DNA of 64,000 nucleotides, taken from an uncultured Bacteroidota bacterium. GTDB taxonomy: Bacteria; Bacteroidota; Bacteroidia; Chitinophagales; LD1. Within the stretch, counting starts at the first letter, position 1, and each line of letters begins with the position of its first letter. The stretch covers positions 11,418 to 75,417 of the forward strand of contig CALAYL010000037.1 of the NCBI GenBank assembly GCA_937894725.1, given 5' to 3'. The position numbers were made by a program, and so were the translations under genes. The notes beneath the pieces were generated by a model, which searched no databases, was not told where the DNA came from, and worked only from the letters and a program-made list of their open reading frames with translations. This document shows positions 9,269 through 17,788 of the stretch, one piece after another.

Positions 9269-10024
9269 ATGCGTTTAAATCAAAAAATTGTTGTTTCGTT
9301 TTTACTGCTGCTCGTTTTGGTAGCTGTACAGAGTTGTAGAAAATCAACTAAAAACATGGCATCTTCGGTCAAAAATGAGCAGCGAGTGTTAGTTTATCCT
9401 GACACTAGTTGGCAGCTATTGTCTCGCTATCCTCCCTATTTTTCAATCAAATCGAAAGTCGATTTTAATGATGGGCAGACTGCCATGTCGTTTGTGGCAA
9501 ATATACGTATGCGCAAAGATAGTTTGATATGGGTGTCGTTTACGGGGCCATTTGGAGTAGAAGTGATTCGAGCAATGATAGATAGAGACTCGGTAAAAAT
9601 ATGGAACAAACTTTCTAATGAAAGAAACACACAACCAGTGAGTTCACTCAACAGATTTTTGCCATTTACTCCCTCTCTTTTTGATATACAAGACTTTCTA
9701 TTAGGCAATCCACTCCTCATTTCTAACACAAAACCTTTTGTCAGCAATACAAACGCTATGCGTATTTTTACTCAAGACAATGTGCGATATACCGTACAGC
9801 ACAATGTAGATATGCAAAACTATACACTCAGCGAGTTATTGTTGAAAGATAAGATGGAGAAGCAGCAAATGGATGCTACCTTTGAAAGCTATGAAAGGCT
9901 ACAAGGGTATGCATTTAGTAAAGCACGAAATATTAAGATTAATAGAGGTGAGCAGAAGATGGATCTCGAACTCGACATATATAAATATGGCGAAGTCGAA
10001 AAGCTCGATTTCCCTTTTTGGTAG
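9269..10024 (+). CDS. DUF4292 family lipoprotein
   Basis: A 251-residue protein with a lipoprotein signal: hydrophobic stretch, then VAVQSCRK, with Cys near residue 23. The body matches DUF4292, a LolA/LolB-like family of Bacteroidota: SWQLLSRYPPYFSIKSKVDF, RKDSLIWVSFTGPFGVEVIR and FTPSLFDIQDFLLG are visible. These proteins are thought to be outer-membrane anchored, but the function is not established. The last 38 bases overlap the start of the M23 gene at 9987 in another frame, a strong sign of translational coupling. This gene order is common in the phylum. Confidence 0.85.
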   Translation: MRLNQKIVVSFLLLLVLVAVQSCRKSTKNMASSVKNEQRVLVYPDTSWQLLSRYPPYFSIKSKVDFNDGQTAMSFVANIRMRKDSLIWVSFTGPFGVEVIRAMIDRDSVKIWNKLSNERNTQPVSSLNRFLPFTPSLFDIQDFLLGNPLLISNTKPFVSNTNAMRIFTQDNVRYTVQHNVDMQNYTLSELLLKDKMEKQQMDATFESYERLQGYAFSKARNIKINRGEQKMDLELDIYKYGEVEKLDFPFW

Positions 10025-11264
10025 TATTGTTGCATTAGCGTTTATTTTAAGTATATCAAATACTACTGCGCAAACCAGCGCAATGGATAAGCGCAAAGAT
10101 CAACTTGAAAAACAGGTATTGCAGCTCAAAAAGGACATCGCTATTATGGAGCGCGCTATTCAGGTTACCTCTAATAAAAAGAAGCTTACAGAAAAAGAAG
10201 TAGCAGCACTTCGCGCATCTATAGACAAAAAAAACAAACAAATAGGCTCGTTTAAAAACGAGATAAACAGTTTTAAAAAGGACATTGAAAAAACGAGTGT
10301 AGAGATAGACCAGAAAGTTTCAACGGTCACCTATCTCAAAGAAAAATACGCCAAATTGCTCAACGAGATTTATAAAACTATGGTGGCGGATAAGGCTGCT
10401 GTACCTATTTTATTTCCAGACAACACTCGTTTTATCCATAAAAACTATCTCCGTATTATATCAAATTATCGATTATCGCAAGCAGGCGAAATCCGTAAAA
10501 CCATTGTGACACTAGAAGGCAAAAAAAGCAAACTTGAAATATCTAAGAATGTAGCAGAGGTGAAACTTAAAAAGGAAGATCAACTCAAGGCAGAGCTTGA
10601 TAAAGAACGAAAAAAGAAAGACCAAGAAATAAGCACGCTTTCTCAAAAAGAAGAAAAGATAAAAAAACAAATCGAGGCAAAAAACAAAGCAGCACAAAAG
10701 TTGAATGCTAGCATACAACGAATCATCGAAGAGCAGATAAGATTGGCTAAAGCAAAGGCGGAGAAAAATAAACCTGTAAATACCACCACAACAAAAACGG
10801 AAAATAAAGCAGAGGCTTATCTCACTCCCAAAGAAGTAGAGCTATCGCGCGATTTTGCGAGCAATCAAGGCCGTCTTCCATGGCCAGTAGCCAAAGGGAA
10901 TATAACATCCTACTTTGGGCGACATGAGCACCCTACACTCAAAGGTGTTTATATCGAAAATAATGGGGTCGATTTCAAGACAGAGCCAGGAGCCAGTGCT
11001 CGAGCTGTTTTTGATGGAAATGTGATTAGTATTTTCTACCTGCCTACAACTCAAAACTGTGTGATAGTAAAACATGGAGAATATTTCTCCGTGTATTCAA
11101 ATATAGCGAATCCTAGCGTGAAAGTAGGAGATAATGTCTCTACAAAGCAGACTTTAGGGCAAGCTTACACCGATAGTGAGGAGAAGAGTACCAAGGTACA
11201 TCTTGAAATTTGGAAAGGAAAGGATAAAATCAATCCCTCCCTTTGGCTTTCTAATGCACGATAA
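9987..11264 (+). CDS. EnvC-like M23 family protein with coiled coil
   Basis: The chosen start (MAKSKSSISLFGSIVALAFI, ATG at 9987) places a signal peptide at the N-terminus; the longer open frame from 9873 lies inside the upstream gene and has no signal. Residues ~30-280 are a lysine/glutamate-rich coiled coil. The C-terminal ~125 residues are a peptidase M23 (LytM) fold: LPWPVAKGNITSYFGRHEHP, NGVDFKTEPGASARAVFDG, VIVKHGEYFSVYSN and STKVHLEIWKG. A catalytic LytM needs HxxxD and HxH. Here the positions read NGVDF and VHLEIW, so at least part of the zinc site looks changed. This suggests an EnvC-type activator of amidases in cell separation, not a hydrolase. Confidence 0.85.
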   Translation: MAKSKSSISLFGSIVALAFILSISNTTAQTSAMDKRKDQLEKQVLQLKKDIAIMERAIQVTSNKKKLTEKEVAALRASIDKKNKQIGSFKNEINSFKKDIEKTSVEIDQKVSTVTYLKEKYAKLLNEIYKTMVADKAAVPILFPDNTRFIHKNYLRIISNYRLSQAGEIRKTIVTLEGKKSKLEISKNVAEVKLKKEDQLKAELDKERKKKDQEISTLSQKEEKIKKQIEAKNKAAQKLNASIQRIIEEQIRLAKAKAEKNKPVNTTTTKTENKAEAYLTPKEVELSRDFASNQGRLPWPVAKGNITSYFGRHEHPTLKGVYIENNGVDFKTEPGASARAVFDGNVISIFYLPTTQNCVIVKHGEYFSVYSNIANPSVKVGDNVSTKQTLGQAYTDSEEKSTKVHLEIWKGKDKINPSLWLSNAR

Positions 11265-11284
11265 AATGAAGTGCAAAACTTTGT

Positions 11285-11315
11285 GTTGATAAACTTCACT
11301 ATACTCTTATATTTG
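11285..11315 (+). promoter_or_regulatory. Promoter of gcvH
   Basis: GTTG at 11285-11288 and TATATTTG at 11308-11315, separated by 19 bp, match the Bacteroidota -33/-7 consensus. The predicted start of transcription is near 11320, 15 bp before the ATG. Confidence 0.75.
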
Positions 11316-11334
11316 TGTAAAAATTATAAACATT

Positions 11335-11715
11335 ATGAGTTTTCCAGCAAATTTAAAATACAGCAAAGAGCACGAGTGGGTAAGCGTAGAAGGTAATATC
11401 GCTACTATCGGCATATCATTTTTCGCTCAAAAAGAACTTGGCGACATAGTATATGTTGATATCAACACGGTAGGCGAAGAAGTAGCCAAAGATGTTGTTT
11501 TTGGTACAGTAGAAGCCGTAAAAACAGTTTCAGATTTATTTATGCCTATCAGTGGTAAAGTATTAGAGGTTAATGCTGGTTTAGATAGCACTCCAGAAGC
11601 AATAAATACAGACCCGTATGGAGCAGGATGGATTATCAAAGCAGAAATCACTAAGCCTGCAGAATTAGATGGCCTTATGGATGCTGAAGCATACAAGATA
11701 TTGATAGGCGCATAG
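11335..11715 (+). CDS. gcvH: Glycine cleavage system H protein
   Basis: A 126-residue lipoyl carrier that shuttles the aminomethyl group between the P, T and L proteins during glycine oxidation. The lipoylated lysine is Lys63 in [12 protein letters not shown], and the flanking [10 protein letters not shown] and [12 protein letters not shown] motifs are typical. The length is normal. No gcvT or gcvP is adjacent, as is common in Bacteroidota. The stop codon overlaps a GTG start of the VanZ gene (TAGTG), suggesting coupling. A good promoter lies at 11285-11315. Confidence 0.97.
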   Translation: MSFPANLKYSKEHEWVSVEGNIATIGISFFAQKELGDIVYVDINTVGEEVAKDVVFGTVEAVKTVSDLFMPISGKVLEVNAGLDSTPEAINTDPYGAGWIIKAEITKPAELDGLMDAEAYKILIGA

Positions 11716-12071
11716 TGTTATCTCAAAAAAACACATTGTATAAAATGCCGCTCCTTGTTTGGGCGGCATTTATTTTAGTATTGAGCTTGATGCCACCAAG
11801 CTCAATACCTAAGTCTTCTATAATGGGTATTGATAAAGTAGCGCATCTGATATTTTATTTTGTATTTGTGTGGTTTTGTATGGTGGGATGGCATGTGCCA
11901 CTCAGTAATGCGCTGTTTTTAGCCGTCAGTTATGGCATAGTCATTGAAATACTTCAACATGCCTTGACTACTCAGCGGCAGTTTGATATTTACGATATAA
12001 TCGCAAATAGTTTGGGGGCTTTATTGTACTATGTTCTTAAAGTTTTCAAAAGCAAGCTAAACTCTCGATAA
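11715..12071 (+). CDS. VanZ-like membrane protein
   Basis: A small membrane protein with three to four hydrophobic helices. The motif IDKVAHLIFYFVFVWF and the later ISLE-type stretch YGIVIEILQHAL followed by QRQFDIYDIIANSLGALLYY match the VanZ family, whose function outside VanZ itself (low-level teicoplanin resistance) is unknown. The start is uncertain: the GTG at 11715 overlaps the gcvH stop (118 residues), while the ATG at 11745 would begin MPLLVWAAFILVLSLMPPSS (108 residues), right at the first helix. Confidence 0.85.
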   Translation: MLSQKNTLYKMPLLVWAAFILVLSLMPPSSIPKSSIMGIDKVAHLIFYFVFVWFCMVGWHVPLSNALFLAVSYGIVIEILQHALTTQRQFDIYDIIANSLGALLYYVLKVFKSKLNSR

Positions 12072-12089
12072 ATCGTTTATTTTTAACTT

Positions 12090-13901
12090 GTGAAAAAATC
12101 GATTCTCATTTCCCTTTTATTCGTGTTTATTGCCTCTTTTACATTTGCACAGCAAGGTAGAGATGAAGCTTTGGCAAAAAGTTATTTTGAACAAGAAGAG
12201 TATGAAAAAGCGGCTTCATTGCTATATCCACTTTGGGAGAAAAACAATCAGTCTGTAGAGTTTTATCGCCCACTTTTGACTAGTTATTATAAACTAAAAA
12301 GCATGGATGAGGCCGAAAAGTTGATTCGCAAACAAATCAAGAAGTTTAGCGACAATCTTATTTTTGCTATTGATCTAGGCTATCTTTATATGCAAAAAGG
12401 CGAAGCGGCTAATGCCCAAAAGCAATATGAAAAAGTAGTGAAAGACCTTCGACCAAATGACACTGAAATACGCCAAACGGCAGATTATTTCCAATCCTTG
12501 GGTGAGATAAATTATGAAATAGCTGTTTATGAAAAAGCCCAAAAACTCTTTGGCGGTAAAATAGATTATAGTCCTTTGCTTGGTACAGCTTTTTTACGTC
12601 AAGGAGACTACAAAAAATCAGCTACATACTTTTTGGATTATATACAGCAAAGTCCTACCAATGCACAAAGCACCAAAAATCTTTTGCAAACTATACGTGG
12701 AGGAGACAAGCTAAAAGACGCACTCGAATCGCAGCTTTATACACGTATCCAAAAGCAGCCTGAGGATGAAATCAGTATCGATTTTTTGACTTGGATTTAC
12801 ATTCAAAACAAAGACTTTGAATCAGCGTTGATACAAATGAAAGCCCTCGATAGACGTAAAAATGCGGATGGCTACCAAGTGTTGCAAGTAGCGAGAATGG
12901 CGCAAACAGAAGGTTTTTATAATGATGCTATAGGCGGATATGAATATGTAGCCGCAAAGCAACCACGCACCTCTTTGTACCTAATGGCGCGTACCGATCA
13001 GCTCAATTGTAGAAAAGAAAAAATAGCCAAAACAATCAACTATACTCAAGCGGATTTGCTAGCATTAAAAAATGACTATGTAACTTTTTTATCTGAAAAT
13101 GGAAAAACACCACAGACCGCACAATCTATCAAAGAATTAGCTGACCTGGAGGGGTTTTACTTACATCAAATAAATGAGGCCATTTCGATTTGTGAAGAGC
13201 TTATCAAAATGCCCGGACTCAACCGAAATCTCAAAAATCAAACCAAGCTTTCTCTTGGCGATTTTTACCTTATCTCGGGCGATGTGTGGGAATCTCAACT
13301 CACCTATTCGCAGGTAGATAAAGAAGAACGCGACTCTCCGTTGGGCGAAGAGGCTCGTTTTAAAAATGCAAAGTTATCTTACTACAAAGGGGAGTTTGAC
13401 TGGGCGCAGGAGCAGTTGAATATCTTGAAAGCGGCTACTTCGCAGCTTATCTCAAATGACGCTATCAATCTTTCTGTTTTTATCATCGACAACACTGGTT
13501 TAGATACAATTTATGCCCCTATGCAGCTTTTTGCACAGGCCGATTTGTTGTCTTTTCAAAACAAAGATGATGATGCAAATCTAATGCTCGATTCATTGCT
13601 TTTTAGCTACCCTGGCCATGTGCTTTATGACGATATAGCCTATGCAAAAGCTGAAATATTTGTACGCAAACGAGAGTTTCAGAAGGCAGTACCTTTGCTC
13701 GAAAATATCATCGAAAGTTACGGTAAAGACTTGAAAGGGGATGACGCTCTTTTCCTTTTAGCAGAGATAAATGAAAAGGAACTCAATAACAAAGAAAAAG
13801 CCAAAGAACTTTATCAAAAACTAATACTCGACTTTCAAAACTCGCTCCTGGTTATAGAAGCGCGCAAGCGGTTCAGACAACTACGAGGAGATAAACTTTA
13901 G
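12090..13901 (+). CDS. Secreted TPR-repeat protein
   Basis: A 603-residue protein starting at GTG 12090 with a clear signal peptide (MKKSILISLLFVFIASFTFAQ). Tetratricopeptide-like helical pairs run through most of the length: ALAKSYFEQEEYEKAASLL, DLGYLYMQKGEAANAQKQYEKV, AFLRQGDYKKSATYFLDYI and, near the end, FLLAEINEKELNNKEKAKEL. Such proteins usually act as periplasmic or outer-membrane scaffolds; the partner is unknown. It sits between a VanZ gene and a DUF4286 gene in a same-strand run with short gaps (18 and 4 bp), consistent with one transcription unit. Confidence 0.85.
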   Translation: MKKSILISLLFVFIASFTFAQQGRDEALAKSYFEQEEYEKAASLLYPLWEKNNQSVEFYRPLLTSYYKLKSMDEAEKLIRKQIKKFSDNLIFAIDLGYLYMQKGEAANAQKQYEKVVKDLRPNDTEIRQTADYFQSLGEINYEIAVYEKAQKLFGGKIDYSPLLGTAFLRQGDYKKSATYFLDYIQQSPTNAQSTKNLLQTIRGGDKLKDALESQLYTRIQKQPEDEISIDFLTWIYIQNKDFESALIQMKALDRRKNADGYQVLQVARMAQTEGFYNDAIGGYEYVAAKQPRTSLYLMARTDQLNCRKEKIAKTINYTQADLLALKNDYVTFLSENGKTPQTAQSIKELADLEGFYLHQINEAISICEELIKMPGLNRNLKNQTKLSLGDFYLISGDVWESQLTYSQVDKEERDSPLGEEARFKNAKLSYYKGEFDWAQEQLNILKAATSQLISNDAINLSVFIIDNTGLDTIYAPMQLFAQADLLSFQNKDDDANLMLDSLLFSYPGHVLYDDIAYAKAEIFVRKREFQKAVPLLENIIESYGKDLKGDDALFLLAEINEKELNNKEKAKELYQKLILDFQNSLLVIEARKRFRQLRGDKL

Positions 13902-13905
13902 CCCT

Positions 13906-14208
13906 ATGATTATTTATAATGTGACCATAAAAATTGATTTGACAGTACATGATATATGGCTTCGATGGATGAAAGAAGACCATATTCCTAAAGTAATGGC
14001 TACAGGCTGTTTTGTAAGTTATAAAATGTTGCGCATTCTCGAAGAAGATCAATCTGACGGCATTGCATATGCCATCCAATATTCAGCTAAAACGATCAAT
14101 GATTATTTTGATTATAAAAACAATCATGCTACGGCATTACAAAAGGAGGTCAACGATATTTTTCCAGATAAGTTTGTATCGCATCGTACTTTGCTGAGAG
14201 AAGTCTAA
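13906..14208 (+). CDS. DUF4286 family protein
   Basis: A 100-residue cytoplasmic protein beginning MIIYNVTIKIDLTVHDIWLRWM and containing HIPKVMATGCFVSYKMLRIL and YAIQYSAKTINDYFDYK. These match DUF4286, a ferredoxin-like alpha/beta family confined mostly to Bacteroidota and of unknown function. The gap to the preceding TPR gene is 4 bp, and map follows 31 bp later. Confidence 0.85.
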   Translation: MIIYNVTIKIDLTVHDIWLRWMKEDHIPKVMATGCFVSYKMLRILEEDQSDGIAYAIQYSAKTINDYFDYKNNHATALQKEVNDIFPDKFVSHRTLLREV

Positions 14209-14239
14209 TCGCTCGATTTTTTTTCTTTTCTTTGTGGCT

Positions 14240-15043
14240 ATGGCAAAAATCATCATCAAAACAGCTGAGCAGCTTGAAATCATTGCAGCGAATGGCAAAA
14301 TATTGGCAGGTGCTCATGCGCTAGTTGCGAGTACTATCAAAGCAGGTATTAATGGCCTTACACTTGATAAACTTGCAGAAGAATATATTCGCGACCATGG
14401 CGGTAGTCCTTCGTTTAAGGGATATAATAAATACCCAGCATCACTTTGTATTAGTATCAATGAAGTAGTAGTCCACGGCATACCACACGCTATTGCGCTA
14501 AAAGAAGGCGATATGATTTCGGTAGATGCTGGTGTTTTTAAGGATGGTTTTCACGCAGATAGCGCATACAGCTATGCGTTGCTCGGATGTAAAGAGGAAG
14601 TGATAAAACTAATGCAAGTAACCAAAGAGTCGCTTTTTGTAGGTATGGCTCAAGCCAAGGCAGGCAATCGCACGGGCGATATAGGTGCAGCTATTCAAGA
14701 TTATTGTGAGCGAAAAAACCCGTATAAGTGTGTTCGTGAGCTCGTTGGGCATGGTGTAGGCGCTAGATTGCATGAAGATCCGCAAGTGCCCAACTATGGT
14801 AAAGCTGGAAAAGGCGATGTATTGCCCGAAAATGCGGTGATTGCTATCGAGCCGATGATAAATTTAGGTCGTAAAGATATTTACTCACTCCCCGACAATT
14901 GGACCATCGCTACTCAAGACCACAAACCTTCTGCTCACTTCGAACACTCACTCGTAGTCACTAAAGAAGGCGGTCGAGCACTCACTACCTTTGAGCCTAT
15001 CGAAGCAGCTGTGAAAGCAAATTCGAATTTGATTTTTGTATAA
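14240..15043 (+). CDS. map: Methionine aminopeptidase, type I
   Basis: Removes the initiator methionine from nascent proteins. The metal ligands are all visible: SVDAGV and HADSAY supply the two Asp, GHGVGARLHEDP the His, AIEPM a Glu and HFEHSLVVT the last Glu. The substrate-site His is in VVHGIPH. The length (267 residues from ATG 14240) is slightly above the E. coli enzyme. A GTG at 14234 would add two residues. Same-strand neighbours are unrelated translation and envelope genes. Confidence 0.96.
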   Translation: MAKIIIKTAEQLEIIAANGKILAGAHALVASTIKAGINGLTLDKLAEEYIRDHGGSPSFKGYNKYPASLCISINEVVVHGIPHAIALKEGDMISVDAGVFKDGFHADSAYSYALLGCKEEVIKLMQVTKESLFVGMAQAKAGNRTGDIGAAIQDYCERKNPYKCVRELVGHGVGARLHEDPQVPNYGKAGKGDVLPENAVIAIEPMINLGRKDIYSLPDNWTIATQDHKPSAHFEHSLVVTKEGGRALTTFEPIEAAVKANSNLIFV

Positions 15044-15111
15044 AGGTGATAGTAGAGTGATAACACGTCAATTAACACCTATAATTTATTCTGTATTCTA
15101 AAATCTCCTAC

Positions 15112-15119
15112 TATATTTG
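15112..15119 (+). promoter_or_regulatory. -7 promoter element at the ACP gene, predicting a leaderless mRNA
   Basis: TATATTTG matches TAnnTTTG exactly. Its last base is only 5 bp from the A of the ATG at 15124, so transcription should begin at or next to the start codon. The -33 region (TTCTG near 15089-15093) is weak. Confidence 0.55.
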
Positions 15120-15123
15120 CCTT

Positions 15124-15384
15124 ATGGATGAGTTGATTTATACCTTAAAAACAGAAATTATAAGCCGTCTAAACTTAGAAGGCTTAACACCAGAAGACAT
15201 TGACGAAAATGCCCCGCTTTTTGGTCCTGACTTAGGGCTAGATTCTATAGATTCTATAGAGCTTATCGTAATGCTCGAAAAAAACTATGGTATAAAAATA
15301 GAAGATCCGAAAGTGGGAAGAAAAGTGTTTGACACAGTAGCTTCTATGGCTGCTTATATTCGCGAAAACCAAGCACAGTCTTAA
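15124..15384 (+). CDS. Acyl carrier protein of a ketosynthase gene block
   Basis: An 86-residue carrier protein. The phosphopantetheine site is Ser41 in DLGLDSIDSIELIVMLEKNYG. The length is a little over primary-metabolism AcpP (about 78). It lies 3 bp before a ketosynthase gene, so it is very likely the dedicated carrier of that block rather than the housekeeping ACP. It would carry the growing acyl chain as a thioester. No phosphopantetheinyl transferase is present nearby. Confidence 0.93.
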   Translation: MDELIYTLKTEIISRLNLEGLTPEDIDENAPLFGPDLGLDSIDSIELIVMLEKNYGIKIEDPKVGRKVFDTVASMAAYIRENQAQS

Positions 15385-15387
15385 GTT

Positions 15388-16608
15388 ATGAGCCATCAGG
15401 TTTTCATTACTGGTATGGGGCTCATTACCTCTATCGGAGATAATATTCAAGAAAACCTTCACTCTCTATTAGCCGAAAAATCAGGTATTGGGAAACTGAC
15501 ATTAATTGCTTCCGAATGGAGCGAGACCTTGCCAGTATGTGAAATAAAGCATAGCGATGGTACTCTTTGTCAGATGGCAGGAGTGCCCAAAAATGAAGGC
15601 TATTCACGCACGGCACTTTTAGGTATCATAGCAGCAAAAGAAGCATTGTCAGATGCTGATATTTCAATTATTGATAGTTTCAAAACAGGAATTATTTCAG
15701 CCACTACAGTTGGTGGAATGAGGGAGTTTGAGCGGCATCTCTATGCGCTTTTAGATGTCACCAAAGAAGGTGATTTCCGATTGCATGCACATGGAACTGA
15801 TGCAGGTGAACACACCGAACGGATAGCTGATTTTTTTGGGATAACAGCACATGTGAGCACGATCAGTACGGCCTGTTCATCGGCCTCTAACGCAATCATA
15901 CAAGGTGCTGAACTTATCAAACATGGGTATCTCGACAGAGTGATTTGTGGAGGTAGTGATGTGCTATCTAAATTTACGATCAATGGATTTAACTCACTCA
16001 AAATTTTAGATAAAGAACATACTCGACCTTTTGATGCTAGTCGTATGGGAGTAAACTTAGGTGAGGGCGCAGCTTTTGTCGTATTGGAATCTGAAAAGAC
16101 GATGCTGGCATCTAATAAAAAGCCAAAAGCATTATTAAGTGGTTATAGCAACTCGAACGATGCCTACCACCAAACCGCCTCTTCACCCGATGGCGATGGC
16201 GCTATCCTCTCCATGCAGCGTTCGCTCGATATGGCGGGGCTTTTGCCTTCATCTATCGATTATATCAACTGTCATGGCACTGGTACAGAAAACAATGACT
16301 TGTCCGAGGCATTAGCAATTCAGAAATTGTTTTCAGATAAGATACCTTACTTTAGTTCTACAAAACCCAATACTGGCCACACCTTAGCTGCCGCAGGTTG
16401 TGTAGAGGCTATCTATTCGATTTTAAGTTTGCAACATGGGGTTGTTTTTAGTAATCTAAATTTTCAAACCCAAATGCCCGAGTGTGCGATTGCACCAGTA
16501 AATAGCGTGTTGAAAAATGTTGCTGTAAAGCATGTCATCTCTAATTCATTTGGTTTTGGTGGCACAAATACCTCTCTTTTGTTCTCTAAAATAGATGCAG
16601 CCATATGA
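15388..16608 (+). CDS. Beta-ketoacyl-ACP synthase (FabF-like)
   Basis: A 406-residue condensing enzyme that would extend acyl-ACP by decarboxylative Claisen condensation. The catalytic residues are intact: Cys163 in STACSSASNA, His296 in NCHGTGT, Lys326 and His331 in SSTKPNTGHTLAAAG, with a Gly-rich FGFGGTNTS near the C-terminus. It is clearly more divergent than a housekeeping FabF, which usually has VDTACASS- or TACA(T/S)-type context. The start lies 3 bp after the ACP stop, and the stop overlaps the next gene as ATGA. The ACP, this enzyme and the Cys-less partner therefore look like one coupled unit. Related pairs occur in aryl-polyene, flexirubin and type II polyketide clusters. Confidence 0.9.
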   Translation: MSHQVFITGMGLITSIGDNIQENLHSLLAEKSGIGKLTLIASEWSETLPVCEIKHSDGTLCQMAGVPKNEGYSRTALLGIIAAKEALSDADISIIDSFKTGIISATTVGGMREFERHLYALLDVTKEGDFRLHAHGTDAGEHTERIADFFGITAHVSTISTACSSASNAIIQGAELIKHGYLDRVICGGSDVLSKFTINGFNSLKILDKEHTRPFDASRMGVNLGEGAAFVVLESEKTMLASNKKPKALLSGYSNSNDAYHQTASSPDGDGAILSMQRSLDMAGLLPSSIDYINCHGTGTENNDLSEALAIQKLFSDKIPYFSSTKPNTGHTLAAAGCVEAIYSILSLQHGVVFSNLNFQTQMPECAIAPVNSVLKNVAVKHVISNSFGFGGTNTSLLFSKIDAAI

Positions 16609-17678
16609 GTTCAAATACCCATTTCTACATCCAAGGCATAGGTAATATTTCGCCTCAGAAAACCTTTGACAATACTGACTTTTTAGGGGAGATCACAACA
16701 TACACAGAGAATGTATTGACCTTTGTAACTCCAGATTACAAAGAGTGGATCAACCCAGTGGCGCTACGCAGAATGAGTCGATTGCTCAAGGCGGGATTAG
16801 CTGCTGCACGCATCGCGGCTAAAGATGCGAATCTCATCAACCCAGATGGTATTATTGCTGCTTCGGGCTATGGCTGTATAGGCGATACGAGCAAGTTTTT
16901 GCATGAGCTTTTAGAAAATGACGAGAAGCTGCTTACGCCTACTTTTTTTATGCAGAGTACCTACAATACCATTTCGGGGGCGATAGCACTAGCGATGAAC
17001 TGCAATGAGTACAACACTACATACGCGCATCGTGGGTTTGCGTTTGAAAATGGGCTGCAAGATGCCATGATGCAACTCACAGATTTTCCGAAAAAAAGAA
17101 TATTGTTTGGAGCTTTTGATGAAACAAATACGGAGCAATACAAGATAAAGCAGAAAGATGGTTTTTTGAGAGAAAAGAATATCTCGAATCTTTCTCTCTT
17201 TGAGACAGAAGGTGCGGGCACATTGCAAGGAGAAGGGGCTACGTTTTTTGTGGTGGGTACCGAAAAAGCAGAAAAGACATATTGCCAAATTGCTGACTTA
17301 GCCATGCTCTACAATCCTAAAAAGCCAAGTGATTTTGAAGAAAAAATAAAAGTTTTTTTAGCAAAAAATGAGCTAAGTATAGCGGATATAGATATACTTG
17401 TAAATGGCATAGGTGGCGATACGCCCAAAGATGCTCTCACGAAAGAAACAGTAAAACACCTTTTTCCCGAAATCCAACAAGTGGTTTATAAACACCTATT
17501 TGGCGAACATGCGAGCTCATCTGCATTTGGGATATGGCTCGGTGCCAAAATCTTATTTCATCAGCGAGTTCCCGATGTGGTCAAACTGAATGATAAGCCA
17601 GTAAAACGATTGAATACTATCTTATGTATCAACCATTTTTGGGGGAAGCGGTATAGTATGATATTGTTGCGAAAGTAG
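16605..17678 (+). CDS. Ketosynthase-like protein lacking the active-site Cys (chain-length-factor-like)
   Basis: A 357-residue protein with thiolase-fold signs: ALRRMSRLLKAGLAAARIA, TPTFFMQSTYNTISGAIALA (about residues 111-130), ILFGAFDET and, near the C-terminus, YKHLFGEHASSSAFGIWLGA. The nucleophile position, normally Cys, falls in NTTYAHRGFAFENGLQDA (about 137-153), which has none. The HGTGT histidine is also absent: the matching stretch reads LVNGIGGDTPKD. It is therefore probably a non-condensing partner of the preceding enzyme, as chain-length factors are in type II polyketide systems. The start overlaps the previous stop by 4 bp, supporting 1:1 synthesis. Confidence 0.8.
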   Translation: MSSNTHFYIQGIGNISPQKTFDNTDFLGEITTYTENVLTFVTPDYKEWINPVALRRMSRLLKAGLAAARIAAKDANLINPDGIIAASGYGCIGDTSKFLHELLENDEKLLTPTFFMQSTYNTISGAIALAMNCNEYNTTYAHRGFAFENGLQDAMMQLTDFPKKRILFGAFDETNTEQYKIKQKDGFLREKNISNLSLFETEGAGTLQGEGATFFVVGTEKAEKTYCQIADLAMLYNPKKPSDFEEKIKVFLAKNELSIADIDILVNGIGGDTPKDALTKETVKHLFPEIQQVVYKHLFGEHASSSAFGIWLGAKILFHQRVPDVVKLNDKPVKRLNTILCINHFWGKRYSMILLRK

Positions 17679-17737
17679 GTGTACAAGCTTGCTAGAGTTA
17701 TCGTTAATTTTAAATCAAAATAATTTGAACAATTTAC

Positions 17738-17768
17738 ATTGCTTTTTGGTTTCATTACATTAGTTTTG
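17738..17768 (+). promoter_or_regulatory. Promoter of the flavoenzyme-DUF1702 pair
   Basis: ATTG at 17738-17741 and TAGTTTTG at 17761-17768, 19 bp apart, fit the Bacteroidota consensus. The predicted transcription start is near 17773, 16 bp before the ATG. This gives the second half of the biosynthetic block its own promoter. Confidence 0.75.
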
Positions 17769-17788
17769 AAATAATAAAAAACAGCAAT

